64,000 bases of DNA, taken from assembly GCF_003258705.1 (NCBI RefSeq), contig NZ_CP029480.1, positions 1,860,001 to 1,924,000 of the forward strand, given 5' to 3'. Made by a program: the position numbers and the translations under genes. The number at the start of each line of letters is the position of its first letter. The stretch's first letter is position 1. The stretch comes from Arcticibacterium luteifluviistationis (GTDB taxonomy: Bacteria; Bacteroidota; Bacteroidia; Cytophagales; Spirosomataceae). Under the pieces are notes generated by a model. That model made no database searches and was not told where the DNA came from. It saw nothing but the letters and a program-made list of their open reading frames with translations. Shown here piece by piece: positions 41,888-51,752 of the stretch.

Positions 41888-43855
41888 ATGATTCCTCAGG
41901 ACACCATTCAGCAAATTTTACAAGCCGCAGATGTGGTAGATGTAGTTGGCGATTTTGTTTCATTAAAGAAACGAGGTGCCAACATGATTGCTTGTTGCCC
42001 TTTCCATAACGAAAAAACACCGTCATTTTCAGTTTCGGCTACTAAGCAGATATATAAATGTTTTGGCTGCGGAAAAGGTGGAGATGCCGTAAGGTTTATA
42101 ATGGATTTAGAGGGTCTAAGCTATCCAGAAGCCTTAAAATGGTTAGCAAAAAAATATGGTATTGAAATAAAAGAAAAGGAGTATACGGATGAAGAACTCC
42201 TAGCTCAAAATGAAAGAGATAGTCTTTTTATAGTGACTGAATTTGCTCAGAAATACTATGCAGAGCAGTTAAAGTCAGAAGAGGGTAGAAGTATAGGGTA
42301 CAGTTATTTTAAGGAAAGAGGTTATAACGACGCCACCATTGAAAAATTTGGTTTAGGTTATAGTCCTGATTCCTGGGGTATGTTTACTAAACATGCTTTG
42401 AAGAAAGGCTTTTCCTTGCCAATCTTAGAAAAAGCGGGACTTACTATTATTAAAGAGGGTAAAGACCCGATTGATAGATTTAGAGGAAGGGTAGTTTTTC
42501 CCATCAATAATGTTGCTGGTAAACCCATAGCTTTTGGTGCTAGAATTCTAAAAGCCAACCCCAAATCACCTAAATACCTAAATTCGCCAGAAACGGATAT
42601 CTACCATAAGAGTAGAATTGTTTATGGTATTTATACTGCGAAAAATGGCATAAGAAATGAAGACAACTGTTACCTAGTGGAGGGTTATACAGATGTAGTT
42701 TCTTTAAATCAAGCAGGAATTGAAAATGTAGTGGCTTCTTCTGGAACCTCACTTACCAAAGAACAAATTCAGCTAATTAGGCGATTCAGTACTAATATTA
42801 CGGTTTTATATGATGGTGATGCAGCAGGTATAAATGCTTCTTTAAGAGGAACCGATATCATATTGGAAGAAGGCTTGAATGTTAGGGTGGTAGTTTTTCC
42901 TGATGGAGAAGATCCTGACAGTTTTGTTCAAAGCGTGGGTTCAGATGCTTTTAAGACTTATGTAAAAGAAAAATCAAAGGATTTTATCCGATTTAAAACC
43001 GAGATTAGTTTAGAAAGAGTAGGGAATGACCCAGTGGCAAAAGCGGGTTTGATTACTGAATTGGTAGAAACTATTACTAAAATTCCTGATGCCATTAAAC
43101 GGGCGGTTTTTTATAAAGAAGTAGCTACACTCTTACAAATAGACGAGGCTGTTTTAATAAATGAAGGGAATAAGCTTTTAAGGAAAAGTACCAGCGATAA
43201 GAATAGATCAAATAATAGGTTTCAGCCTCCGCCTTCAGATGGCGATTTACCTCCAGATGATTTTTTCTTAGGTCCTCCAGATGAGGCGTCAGGGTCGCCA
43301 GTAAATAAAGAGGAGCAAAGTCTCCTTTCTGGTATTTCGTATAAAGAAGAGCTTTTTGTTAAAGACTTGGTGTGTTATGGCAGTGCCGTAATAGAGAAAG
43401 ACGAAGAGACTGGGGAGGAGGTTCGTTTGGCAGATTATGTCTTGCATGAAATAGGTGAAGCAAAGTTTCAATCTGTTCAGTTAAACAAGATTCTTGAATT
43501 ATATAGGGATGAATATGAGGCTGGTAGGCTTCCTGAAACTTCGTTTTTTACTTCACACCCTGATGAACAAGTGCAGAAAAAGGTTGTGGATTGGCTTTCT
43601 CCACCTTATGAATTAAGTGAAAGCTGGAAGAAATACGAAATTTTCATTCCAAACTATATTGATAGCCTTGATGATTTAAGCTATCGGAATATTCTTAGAA
43701 TAAAAAAGGAGCGGTTTGAGGGGGACTATATGAAATTGATTGAAAAACTATCTTCAATAGAAGACGCTGATGAGCAGGAAGAATTATTACTCCAGGCAAT
43801 GAAAATAAAGAAACTTGTTCAGAAATTAGCGGACCAGCTAGGCTCAGTGATTTGA
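41888..43855 (+). CDS. dnaG: DNA primase
   Basis: Makes RNA primers at the replication fork. CHC2 zinc ribbon with ligands Cys37, His40, Cys58 and Cys61 (CCPFHNEKTPSF and YKCFGCGKGGD), RNA polymerase core with YGIYTAKNGIR, TOPRIM domain with LVEGYTDVVSL (Glu265) and LYDGDAAG, and a C-terminal helicase-interacting region (about 470-655) after a Pro/Asp-rich linker (PPPSDGDLPPDDF). The frame could start two codons earlier at TTG, but that codon is part of the promoter-like TAATTTTG. 655 residues. The last 12 bases overlap the convergent gene at 43844. Confidence 0.96.
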   Translation: MIPQDTIQQILQAADVVDVVGDFVSLKKRGANMIACCPFHNEKTPSFSVSATKQIYKCFGCGKGGDAVRFIMDLEGLSYPEALKWLAKKYGIEIKEKEYTDEELLAQNERDSLFIVTEFAQKYYAEQLKSEEGRSIGYSYFKERGYNDATIEKFGLGYSPDSWGMFTKHALKKGFSLPILEKAGLTIIKEGKDPIDRFRGRVVFPINNVAGKPIAFGARILKANPKSPKYLNSPETDIYHKSRIVYGIYTAKNGIRNEDNCYLVEGYTDVVSLNQAGIENVVASSGTSLTKEQIQLIRRFSTNITVLYDGDAAGINASLRGTDIILEEGLNVRVVVFPDGEDPDSFVQSVGSDAFKTYVKEKSKDFIRFKTEISLERVGNDPVAKAGLITELVETITKIPDAIKRAVFYKEVATLLQIDEAVLINEGNKLLRKSTSDKNRSNNRFQPPPSDGDLPPDDFFLGPPDEASGSPVNKEEQSLLSGISYKEELFVKDLVCYGSAVIEKDEETGEEVRLADYVLHEIGEAKFQSVQLNKILELYRDEYEAGRLPETSFFTSHPDEQVQKKVVDWLSPPYELSESWKKYEIFIPNYIDSLDDLSYRNILRIKKERFEGDYMKLIEKLSSIEDADEQEELLLQAMKIKKLVQKLADQLGSVI

Positions 43856-44503
43856 GGTTAAATACTTTTTAACATTGTTGTGAAATTGGCTAATGATCAT
43901 TTCATGCAAAATAGGATAGAGCTTTTCATCTCTGAATTTTGAGTCACTCTTATACCGAGTGTCGTGGATAACCCGAGTTCTGTTCTCATCTATTTTTTCA
44001 AATCTTATATACTGCGATCCTGAAGATTTTCCCCCATCTACATAACATAACTTAACCATTTTCTCTTCTGGAGAAACTTTGCTTACATAATGTGTAACGG
44101 CTAATTTGAAAAGGCCAAACAATAATTTGATTACTATAAAAATAAGCTGGTCATCTTTTAAACCATCATACTTATCTCCTTCGTAAGAAATGTTTCTAGG
44201 TTGTTTGTCGTAGGCAAAAGAGAAAGAAAGTTTGCTACCAGACCATGAGATAGATGGCGGTACATTCATATAGCCATTCCATGTGGTTTCTATGTCAAAG
44301 TCTAAATCGTAAGACTTACTATGCAAATAATAGTCTTTATGAATGGCTTCAATGTAACACATAGAATTTAAACCTTCTAGGTCAGCGAAAGTCTCTAAGT
44401 TCCTGTCTTTTAGGTAATTGATTGTTTCTTCTGAATTTATTTTACTTCGGTTAATCAAAGTTTCGGAAGATATTTTACTTGTAGTACTTTCTAAGGGCAT
44501 CAA
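43844..44503 (-). CDS. Hypothetical protein, possibly SRPBCC/START-like
   Basis: A 219-residue soluble protein I do not recognise. It has no signal peptide. Visible features: alternating beta-strand pattern in the middle (PSISWSGSKLSFSFAYD), a long hydrophobic helix-like stretch (about 121-137, LIFIVIKLLFGLFKLAV), then strands ending RVIHDTRYKS and a C-terminal amphipathic helix (YPILHEMIISQFHNNVKKYL). Strands closed by a long C-terminal helix suggest an SRPBCC-like fold, but this is only a guess. ATG and the next codon are both Met (MMPL), so the start may be one codon later. It overlaps the end of dnaG by 12 bases. Confidence 0.6.
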   Translation of the reverse strand: MMPLESTTSKISSETLINRSKINSEETINYLKDRNLETFADLEGLNSMCYIEAIHKDYYLHSKSYDLDFDIETTWNGYMNVPPSISWSGSKLSFSFAYDKQPRNISYEGDKYDGLKDDQLIFIVIKLLFGLFKLAVTHYVSKVSPEEKMVKLCYVDGGKSSGSQYIRFEKIDENRTRVIHDTRYKSDSKFRDEKLYPILHEMIISQFHNNVKKYLTSNH

Positions 44504-44744
44504 TAATGAGTCTAGTAGGTAATGGTTGACTAGGAGGCAATATGCCTTAAATTATCGAAAAAAACCAAATGGTTTTATTATTTTAAATTACGTGTTTAGT
44601 TAACTGGCTGTTGCGTTGTGAAAAAAAATACTAGAAAATTGAAAGGGCGATAAGACTAAATTATATTGCGAAAATATGCGATTGACGCAGCTTTACCAGA
44701 AAGTTTATGTCAATAAATCAAATTAAACCTTAAATAAACAAATA

Positions 44745-47324
44745 ATGAGATTTCAAAAGGCGGTACTCGTTGCCGTATGTTTCTTTATATTCTTTGGAGC
44801 TACCGCTCAAAAGAAAAAGAAGAAAAAAGAAATGGAAGCCATGGCTCAGGCTGTTTCCGATAGCTTGGCAAAAGCTAAAACGCCAGAAAAGAAAAAGGAA
44901 GAGAAAAAAGGACCTAAAGAGTTCAAAGACTTTATTGATAGTACAGCCGTAAGTCAAGGTGGGCTTTTTAATGTTCATTTAATGAATGATAAATGGTACT
45001 TCGAAGTTTCAGATTCACTTATAGGAAGAGAAATAATGACGGTTTCTCGTTACTCCCAAACAGCCGCCGGTGGTTCTATATATGGTGGAGAATTAGTAAA
45101 TAGACAAGTAGTGAAATTTGAAAAAGGACCAAAAGATCAACTGTTCTTAAAGTCTATTTCATACATCATCATGAGCCCTGATAGTACGAAGCCTATTGCC
45201 ACGGCTGTTAGAAATTCTAGTGCCGATCCTATTATTGGAGCTTTTGAAATAAAGGCGATAAAAAATGATTCTGTTTCTGGTTTGAAATCATACGTGATTG
45301 ATATGACTTCAACATTTGATGGAGATGAGCAGGTTTTCTCGCTCAGTTCAATTGATAAGCAAAGACTTAATATTACAAGCATTAAAAAAGACAGGTCTTA
45401 TATAGAAAGTATCAAAACTTACCCTATAAATACGGAAATCAGAACTGTCAAAACTTTTGGAGTATCACCACCAAGGTTGCAATTGAAGCCATCTCCTTCT
45501 GTAGGTAACTATTTGCCAGCTTCTAGGGATGCCGGTGTGGTTACTATGGAGTTTAATACGTCATTTTTGGTGCTGCCAAAGGTACCTATGCGTAAAAGGT
45601 TTTTTGATGCTAGAGTAGGGTACTTTGCTAATCAGTACAGTGTTTTTGAGGAAGAGTCTCAGAAAGCCGATTCTGATGTGTTTGCGGTTCGCTGGAGATT
45701 AGAGCCAAAAAGTGATAGCGATGCGGAACGTCAAAAAAATGGTGAACTGATAGAGCCTGCCAAGCCAATTGTGTATTACATTGACCCAGCTACGCCGGAC
45801 AAGTGGAAACCTTATATTAAAGCTGGTATTAATGATTGGAATGTCGCTTTTGAGCAGGCGGGATGGAAAAACGCTATAAGTGGAGAGTATTGGCCAGAAG
45901 GTGATACTACCATGAGCTTAGAAGATGCAAGATTTTCGGTAGTACGTTATTTTGCTTCGCCAATTTCTAATGCCTACGGTCCTAATGTACATGACCCTAG
46001 AAGTGGCGAGATACTAGAAAGTCATATTGGCTGGTACCATAACGTAATGAGATTATTAAGAAACTGGTATCTTGTTCAAACGGCTGCCGTAGACCCAAGA
46101 GCTCGTCAAATGGAGTTTGATGATGATTTGATGGGAGAGTTAATTCAGTTTGTGTCTTCTCATGAGGTAGGGCATACTTTAGGGCTTAGGCATAATATGG
46201 GAGCATCTTCGGCTACGCCTGTTGAGAAGCTTCGTGATGATGCATGGTTGGCAGAAAACGGACATACTTCTTCCATAATGGATTACGCCAGATTTAATTA
46301 TGTGGCTCAGCCAGAAGATAGCGTTACTCATCTTTTTGCGGGAATAGGGGCATATGACAAATGGGCTATCAAGTGGGGTTATAGTTATTTTGCTGATGCA
46401 GAAAATGAAGACCAAGAGAAATTGCTTTTAAACGAATGGACTAAGGAAGCAAACAAAACACCAAACCTAAGATTTGGGACAGAAATAAGCCCGTATGACC
46501 CAAGATATCAAACAGAAGATTTGGGCGATAATGCTATGCTGGCCTCTTCATATGGTATTAAAAACTTAAAAAGAATAATACCTAATCTAGAAAAATGGAG
46601 TGAAAAAGAAGCGGAATCTTATAAAGAGTTAGATGAACTTCATGGTCAGGTAGCTACGCAGTTTAGAAGGTATATGGGACATGTTACTAAGAATATTGGT
46701 GGCGTTTACGATACCCAGAAAACTTATGACATGGAAGGAGAGCAGTTTTTAGTAGTACCAAAGGCAAAACAAAAAGAAGCTGTAGCGTTTTTAAATAGTC
46801 AATTATTCAATACTCCAGAGTGGCTTTATCCATCTTCTATTTATAGTAAGACAAAAGCTGAAACTGGTCTGGAAGAAATAAAGAGTATGCAAGCCAGAGT
46901 GGTAAGTCAAATCTTAAATGGAGAAAGACTTGCAAGGCTTATGGAGTATAGTGCCCAAAATGTAGCTAATTATTCAGTAGATGAGTTATTGACAGATTTA
47001 GAGGACGGTATTCTTTCTGAAATAAAAAACAGAAAAGCTGCTGACCAGTACAGAAGAAACCTTCATAAGGTTTATGTGTCGGAACTTATTGATTTATTGA
47101 CTCCAGGGAAGGCTGTTTTACGTTCTATTCCTGTAGGAGTTACTTACGGTTACAAGGGAACAACTATTGACCTAAGTCAGACGGACCTTCCGTCAATAGT
47201 TAGAGGACATTTGGTCTTGTTGAAAGCAAGGCTTACTGCTGCTCAAAGAACTAGCGATAAATTGACAAGCTATCACTATAAAGATTTATTAGAAAGGGTT
47301 ACGCTTGCTCTAGACCCTAAATAA
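44745..47324 (+). CDS. Large secreted zinc metalloprotease (DUF5117/DUF5118/DUF4953 type)
   Basis: An 859-residue exported protein. Signal peptide (about 1-22, GATAQ) and then a striking run of six lysines. After a Lys/Glu-rich stretch come the DUF5118- and DUF5117-like regions (about 55-310) and the metzincin-like catalytic domain with HEVGHTLGLRHN (His473, Glu474, His477 and the third His in the extended HExxHxxGxxH motif), followed by SSIMDYARFNYVAQPED, the Met-turn-like SIMDY. The C-terminal part (about 600-859) is helical. Common in Bacteroidota; the physiological substrate is unknown. Monocistronic with a terminator. Confidence 0.9.
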   Translation: MRFQKAVLVAVCFFIFFGATAQKKKKKKEMEAMAQAVSDSLAKAKTPEKKKEEKKGPKEFKDFIDSTAVSQGGLFNVHLMNDKWYFEVSDSLIGREIMTVSRYSQTAAGGSIYGGELVNRQVVKFEKGPKDQLFLKSISYIIMSPDSTKPIATAVRNSSADPIIGAFEIKAIKNDSVSGLKSYVIDMTSTFDGDEQVFSLSSIDKQRLNITSIKKDRSYIESIKTYPINTEIRTVKTFGVSPPRLQLKPSPSVGNYLPASRDAGVVTMEFNTSFLVLPKVPMRKRFFDARVGYFANQYSVFEEESQKADSDVFAVRWRLEPKSDSDAERQKNGELIEPAKPIVYYIDPATPDKWKPYIKAGINDWNVAFEQAGWKNAISGEYWPEGDTTMSLEDARFSVVRYFASPISNAYGPNVHDPRSGEILESHIGWYHNVMRLLRNWYLVQTAAVDPRARQMEFDDDLMGELIQFVSSHEVGHTLGLRHNMGASSATPVEKLRDDAWLAENGHTSSIMDYARFNYVAQPEDSVTHLFAGIGAYDKWAIKWGYSYFADAENEDQEKLLLNEWTKEANKTPNLRFGTEISPYDPRYQTEDLGDNAMLASSYGIKNLKRIIPNLEKWSEKEAESYKELDELHGQVATQFRRYMGHVTKNIGGVYDTQKTYDMEGEQFLVVPKAKQKEAVAFLNSQLFNTPEWLYPSSIYSKTKAETGLEEIKSMQARVVSQILNGERLARLMEYSAQNVANYSVDELLTDLEDGILSEIKNRKAADQYRRNLHKVYVSELIDLLTPGKAVLRSIPVGVTYGYKGTTIDLSQTDLPSIVRGHLVLLKARLTAAQRTSDKLTSYHYKDLLERVTLALDPK

Positions 47325-47349
47325 TTAGACTATTATTACTTGTCTTAAA

Positions 47350-47380
47350 ATATGCCACAGTTTCTGTGGCATATTTTTTT
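47350..47380 (+). terminator. Rho-independent terminator after the metalloprotease gene
   Basis: TATGCCACAG / CTGTGGCATA perfect stem, 3-base loop, T-run. Confidence 0.85.
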
Positions 47381-47450
47381 GTACTTTGGCTAATCAAAGG
47401 CACGATTTTTGCATAGTTTCCCGTTAGAGTCTTAACTAAAAAAAGGACGA

Positions 47451-50027
47451 TTGAACCGCTTACTTACATCATTTTTTATTCTTATTTCATGCATGTCTTT
47501 TGCCCAAAGTGGCAACTGGCAGGTAGATAAATTGGCGAAAGATTACGCCAAACTGTCTTATCAGAGGGTGATTAGCGATGCAAAAGGGATTTTGCGAAGA
47601 GATAGTTCTTTGGATGAAGAACAGAAGAAAGAAGTGCTTAGTAAGTTGGCCTATTCTCTCTATAATATTAATGATTACAAACAGGCCGAAGAGTACTTTT
47701 CTACTTTGGCATCATTAGTGAGGGGCAGCACAGAATCAGGAAATGATATACTTGAGAAGTATGCGAAGGTCTTGGCTGGAAACGGAAAATATGAGCAATC
47801 TTCAAATGTTTGGTCAGAATATGGAGCGAAGAGCCCAAACACTAGAGCGGATGATTTTAAGGCTTTACAATCCAATATTCAAGCTTTAAAACGAAATTCA
47901 AGTAGTTATCAAACCTACTACCTGCCAATCAATACAAACAATGCAGATTTTAGTCCAACTAAATATAATGATGGGTTAGTTTTTGTTTCTGCTAGGGCTA
48001 AAAATTCACCAATAAAAAGAGTTTTTGCGTGGGATTATTCACCGTTTTTAGATCTCTTTTTTATTGATAATGAAAAGCAACTAGAAACGGAAGATGGTTC
48101 TATGGGGGCTGGTTTAAGTTCTAGTGACCTTGACGAGGTAGCTCTTGATAATTTGACAACAGATTCGTATTCCGCAAATGATGGACCTACCCTTAGTTTT
48201 AAAACGGCTATGGGTTTTCAAACAAAACCACAATTAGCTTCTGATGAGTTTAGTGGTAAGTTGAACTCAAGCTATCATGAAGGGCCATGTCAGTTTTTTG
48301 AAAATGGTGAGCGGGTTATTTTTACAAGAAATGGTATCAAAAACCTTAGCTATGAGTCTGATGATGGTTTAAATAGAGTGCATCTTTATCTAGCGAAAAA
48401 AACTACTAGGGGGTGGGCTAATCTAGAAGGCTTCCCATTTAATGACGGGAATTATTCTACAGGGCACCCAGCTTTTATGCCGGGTGAGAAAATCCTTTTC
48501 TTTGTGTCCGATATGCCTGGAGGGTATGGTGGAACCGATATTTACTATTCAAAGTTAGAGAACGAACAGTGGCAGACACCTCAAAATGCAGGTTCTGATA
48601 TAAATACAGATGGAAACGAAATGTTTCCATTTATTGATGAGAGTAGTATTCTTTACTTCTCGTCTGATGGGCACCCTGGCTTAGGAGGCTTAGATTTGTT
48701 TACCATTACATTAGATGAAAATGGCAATGTAGCAAGTGGACTTCATAATCTTGGAGAACCTTTAAATTCGTCTTCTGACGATTTCGGGATTCTTAGCGAT
48801 AAAGATTTTACGAAAGGGTATTTTAGTAGTAATCGTAAAAGAGGAGGTTCTGATGATGATATTTATAGGTTTACCAGAACGGGTGATAAGTTAGGCTGTA
48901 AAGATGCTTTACTTTCTGTCATAACGGACGAAAAACCGATTGCTGATTTAGAATTCTTTTACTACGAATTAAGTGATAAAGATAATGTGAAGAAAGGTAA
49001 GACAGATGCCAAAGGGCAAATGGCGTTATGCCTTAATGCGGAGTCCATTTATTACTTTGAATTTGCTGATGAAAGTTATGTTACCAATCAGAAGTATATT
49101 GATACCAAAGGTATTTCTGATTATAGAGTAAATCCTATTGATATTGTTTTAGAAAAGACTCAAGATGCCAATATTCTAAGGCCGCAGGTATTAGTTATGG
49201 GAAGGGAGAAAGACCTTTCTAGGATTGATAAATATAGAGGGGTGATATTTTTGGGAGATATGGAGAAGCCTGTGGAAGGTGTAAGAGTTCGTTTTGTTAA
49301 TAAATGTACCGGACGAGCTTCCGAAGTTGTAACCTCCAGAGATGGTAAGTATAGTTTTGACAGAGACCCCGCATGTGACTATGAGTTTATAGCCATAAAA
49401 TCGGGTTTTGCTACAAACTACGAGTTTGTGCCAATGGAAGATAAAAGAGTGATAAGGGGAAATCCTTCCGTCTCGAGTAATTCTAGTTCTAGAGGTAGTG
49501 GAAGTAATTCAAGCTCTAGTTCTTCAAGTTCTAGCTCCAGATCTGGGTCAGGAACTGTAGGTTCTTCTTTAGGGAAATCGGGTAGTGGTTCATCATCAAG
49601 TTCTGATGTGTCTAAGCGTTCTTCTAATTCGTTTTTTGACCCTCGAATTTTTAAAGTGGGGGACTTTGTTAAGCTTGATAATATTTATTACGAGACAAAA
49701 GACTTTAGTTTAGCATCTGCTGCACAAAAAGACTTGGACCAACTGATATTGGTTATGGAATCATATTCAGATATGGTTATTGAAATATTTTCACATACTG
49801 ATTCGAGAGGGACCTTAAAAAGTAATTTACTTCTTTCTCAAAAGAGAGCTGACGACGTAAAAGCTTACCTAGTAAGAAAAGGCATAGCTTCTTCTAGAAT
49901 AAAGGCTGTAGGTATGGGAGAGAAATATCCAGTCAATAAATGCAAAGACGGTGTACAGTGTACCGAAGCGGAATATCGCCGTAATAGAAGGACTGAGTTT
50001 AAGATTTTACAGATAGAAAGAATCTAG
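47451..50027 (+). CDS. PorE-like OmpA family protein with TPR, PD40 propeller and CRD domains
   Basis: An 858-residue exported protein. Translation starts at TTG (47451), since only that start gives a signal peptide (about 1-18, CMSFAQ). Domains: TPR-like repeats (about 25-125), a WD40/PD40 beta-propeller (about 160-475; FSPTKYNDGLVFVSAR, GTDIYYSKLENEQW, GGLDLFTITLDENG), a carboxypeptidase-regulatory/CNA-B-like fold (about 590-660), a serine-rich linker (about 675-725), and a C-terminal OmpA peptidoglycan-binding domain (about 740-858; FSHTDSRGTLKSNLLLSQKRADDV). This order is that of PorE, the periplasmic T9SS component that binds peptidoglycan, but similar OmpA/PD40 proteins are numerous in the phylum. 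No PorP/SprF gene is adjacent. It overlaps ssb by 4 bases tail to tail. Confidence 0.85.
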   Translation: MNRLLTSFFILISCMSFAQSGNWQVDKLAKDYAKLSYQRVISDAKGILRRDSSLDEEQKKEVLSKLAYSLYNINDYKQAEEYFSTLASLVRGSTESGNDILEKYAKVLAGNGKYEQSSNVWSEYGAKSPNTRADDFKALQSNIQALKRNSSSYQTYYLPINTNNADFSPTKYNDGLVFVSARAKNSPIKRVFAWDYSPFLDLFFIDNEKQLETEDGSMGAGLSSSDLDEVALDNLTTDSYSANDGPTLSFKTAMGFQTKPQLASDEFSGKLNSSYHEGPCQFFENGERVIFTRNGIKNLSYESDDGLNRVHLYLAKKTTRGWANLEGFPFNDGNYSTGHPAFMPGEKILFFVSDMPGGYGGTDIYYSKLENEQWQTPQNAGSDINTDGNEMFPFIDESSILYFSSDGHPGLGGLDLFTITLDENGNVASGLHNLGEPLNSSSDDFGILSDKDFTKGYFSSNRKRGGSDDDIYRFTRTGDKLGCKDALLSVITDEKPIADLEFFYYELSDKDNVKKGKTDAKGQMALCLNAESIYYFEFADESYVTNQKYIDTKGISDYRVNPIDIVLEKTQDANILRPQVLVMGREKDLSRIDKYRGVIFLGDMEKPVEGVRVRFVNKCTGRASEVVTSRDGKYSFDRDPACDYEFIAIKSGFATNYEFVPMEDKRVIRGNPSVSSNSSSRGSGSNSSSSSSSSSSRSGSGTVGSSLGKSGSGSSSSSDVSKRSSNSFFDPRIFKVGDFVKLDNIYYETKDFSLASAAQKDLDQLILVMESYSDMVIEIFSHTDSRGTLKSNLLLSQKRADDVKAYLVRKGIASSRIKAVGMGEKYPVNKCKDGVQCTEAEYRRNRRTEFKILQIERI

Positions 50028-50491
50028 AATGGTAGATCGTCCTCATCTTGGCCGGTAATCATTTGAGATGCTGGTTCTGCTGGTTTAGTAGCAGTATTCT
50101 GATTAGCGTAGGTGTTTCCACTGTTATTGTTTTCGGGGCTGCTTGGGCCGTTAGAAGGGCCTCTTCCGCCTAACATTTGCATAGAGTTGGCTCTGATTCT
50201 AATCCCAGTTTTTTCTAGGCCGTTTTGGTCGGTCCATTTTTCGTTTTTTATTTTTCCTTCAATATATAGAGGATCTCCTTTTTTTACGTATTGCTCTACT
50301 ACGTTGGCTAACCCTTCCCAAATTTCTATTCTATGCCATTCAGTTTGGCTTTGCTTTTGGCCGGTACGGTCTGTATAAGTTTCGGTTGTTGCTAATGAAA
50401 AGTTTGCAACTTTAGCTCCACTCGGAAGAGTTCTTATTTCAGGGTCTCCGCCCACATTGCCTATAAGGAGTACTTTATTTAATCCAGCCAT
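50024..50491 (-). CDS. ssb: Single-stranded DNA-binding protein
   Basis: Protects ssDNA and recruits repair and replication proteins. OB-fold (about 3-105) with LNKVLLIGNVGGDPEIR, TEWHRIEIWEGLANVVEQYVKKGDPLYIEG and ENEKWTDQNG-like strands; then a flexible Gly/Asn/Ser-rich tail and the acidic C-terminal tip GQDEDDLPF, which is the protein-interaction signature. 155 residues. A TATCTTTA box on the minus strand (50516-50523) is a possible promoter. Downstream of mutY on the same strand, 38 bases away. Confidence 0.96.
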   Translation of the reverse strand: MAGLNKVLLIGNVGGDPEIRTLPSGAKVANFSLATTETYTDRTGQKQSQTEWHRIEIWEGLANVVEQYVKKGDPLYIEGKIKNEKWTDQNGLEKTGIRIRANSMQMLGGRGPSNGPSSPENNNSGNTYANQNTATKPAEPASQMITGQDEDDLPF

Positions 50492-50528
50492 AGTATTGAT
50501 TCACTTTATGATTTCTAAAGATACATCT

Positions 50529-51563
50529 CTATATATTATTGTCCAATAAATACTTTTCAATAAGTCTGTGTTTCGGTAATTGCTCAATATTGTAGCTAGA
50601 ATAGAAGCTTTCTGAAATTGTTTTCTCCAAAGTGTTGATTTCAATAGGCCAAAACTTAGCATAAATGTTTTGGTGGCTAAGAACCTGTTTCGAGCTTGTG
50701 GGGTTGCCTATTTTTTTGATGTCATTAAGCCAGCTAGGAAAGTTTTCTTCTAATATTTCCATGTCTTCTGTTGCGGAAATTGTTTCTATTAAAAAGAATT
50801 CGAAAAGTCCGTTCCAAACATCACTGCCTTCTCTCTTATTTAAGTAAAGGCTGTTATTATGATTGATGACTAGATAATTAAAGTACCTATTTCTGCTCTT
50901 TTGTTTTTTTAACTTTACCGGATACTTATCGTGGCTTTTGTTTTTATATGCTCCGCAATGGTCAATTATTGGACATATTGAACACTTTGGGTTTCTTGGT
51001 AAACATACGCGTGCTCCTAATTCCATTACACCCTGATTGTAGTCGGCTGGGTTTTCAGGAGAGATGAGGTCTTGAGCTATCGTCGCAAATTCCTTTATTC
51101 CTTTAGAGCTATTAATAGGAGTGTCGATTTCGTATATTCTTGAAAGAACTCTGTATACGTTGCCATCTACTACTGCTCGGTTTTCACCAAAGGAAATGGA
51201 GGATATAGCCGCAGCTGTGTAAGCTCCTATTCCTTTAAGCTTTATTAGCTCTTTGTATGTGCTTGGGAACACTCCGTTTAAATTGTTGCTAACGTGTTGG
51301 GCGGTGAAATGAAGGTTTCGGGCTCGAGAGTAGTAGCCTAGTCCTTGCCATGTTCTTAATACTTCATCTTCGCTGGCGGTAGCCAAATCGTTAACTGTTT
51401 TGAACTTTTTGACAAACTCATTATAGTACGGTAATCCCTGTTCAACCCTTGTTTGTTGAAGAATTATCTCTGATAGCCATACTTTATAAGGATCTTGTGT
51501 TTTTCGCCATGGTAAGTCTCTTTTGTTTTTCTGATACCATCCAATAATTTTTTTTGAAAGCAT
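50529..51563 (-). CDS. mutY: A/G-specific adenine DNA glycosylase
   Basis: Removes adenine mispaired with 8-oxoguanine. HhH-GPD fold with catalytic Glu in LSEIILQQTRV, helix-hairpin-helix LKGIGAYTAAAISSISF, catalytic Asp in VVDGNVYRVL, and the [4Fe-4S] cluster with C-x6-C-x2-C-x5-C in CLPRNPKCSICPIIDHC. A NUDIX-like C-terminal domain (about 225-344) recognises 8-oxoG. 344 residues, normal. Divergent from the HU gene and just upstream of ssb. Confidence 0.95.
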   Translation of the reverse strand: MLSKKIIGWYQKNKRDLPWRKTQDPYKVWLSEIILQQTRVEQGLPYYNEFVKKFKTVNDLATASEDEVLRTWQGLGYYSRARNLHFTAQHVSNNLNGVFPSTYKELIKLKGIGAYTAAAISSISFGENRAVVDGNVYRVLSRIYEIDTPINSSKGIKEFATIAQDLISPENPADYNQGVMELGARVCLPRNPKCSICPIIDHCGAYKNKSHDKYPVKLKKQKSRNRYFNYLVINHNNSLYLNKREGSDVWNGLFEFFLIETISATEDMEILEENFPSWLNDIKKIGNPTSSKQVLSHQNIYAKFWPIEINTLEKTISESFYSSYNIEQLPKHRLIEKYLLDNNI

Positions 51564-51646
51564 AAAGCAATAAATATTCTTGGTTTCTGTTGCTATTCTG
51601 ATAACTAACTTGTAGTAAATAAACTAGGTGAAAATATCATTATAAA

Positions 51647-51679
51647 TTTGTGTGTGTAAAATCTATTGGGCTATCTTTG
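51647..51679 (+). promoter_or_regulatory. Promoter of the HU / TPR / mini-protein unit
   Basis: TTTG (51647-51650), 21 bases, TATCTTTG (51672-51679), a full match to the Bacteroidota housekeeping promoter. Predicted leader about 65 bases before the GTG start. Confidence 0.65.
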
Positions 51680-51752
51680 CGAACCCATAAAAATATTGAG
51701 ATGATAAATCATCTTAATAATCTCTTAATTATAACTAAATTATTTTAATAAA

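Noticed and set aside
44730-44978. Minus-strand frame rich in Phe and Leu opposite the metalloprotease start
   Set aside because: It is the antisense of the Lys-rich stretch after the signal peptide, an expected shadow of a real gene.
49471-49640. Ser-rich stretch considered as a DNA repeat array
   Set aside because: The Ser codons are mixed (AGT, TCT, TCA, AGC, TCC), so there is no repeat at the nucleotide level.
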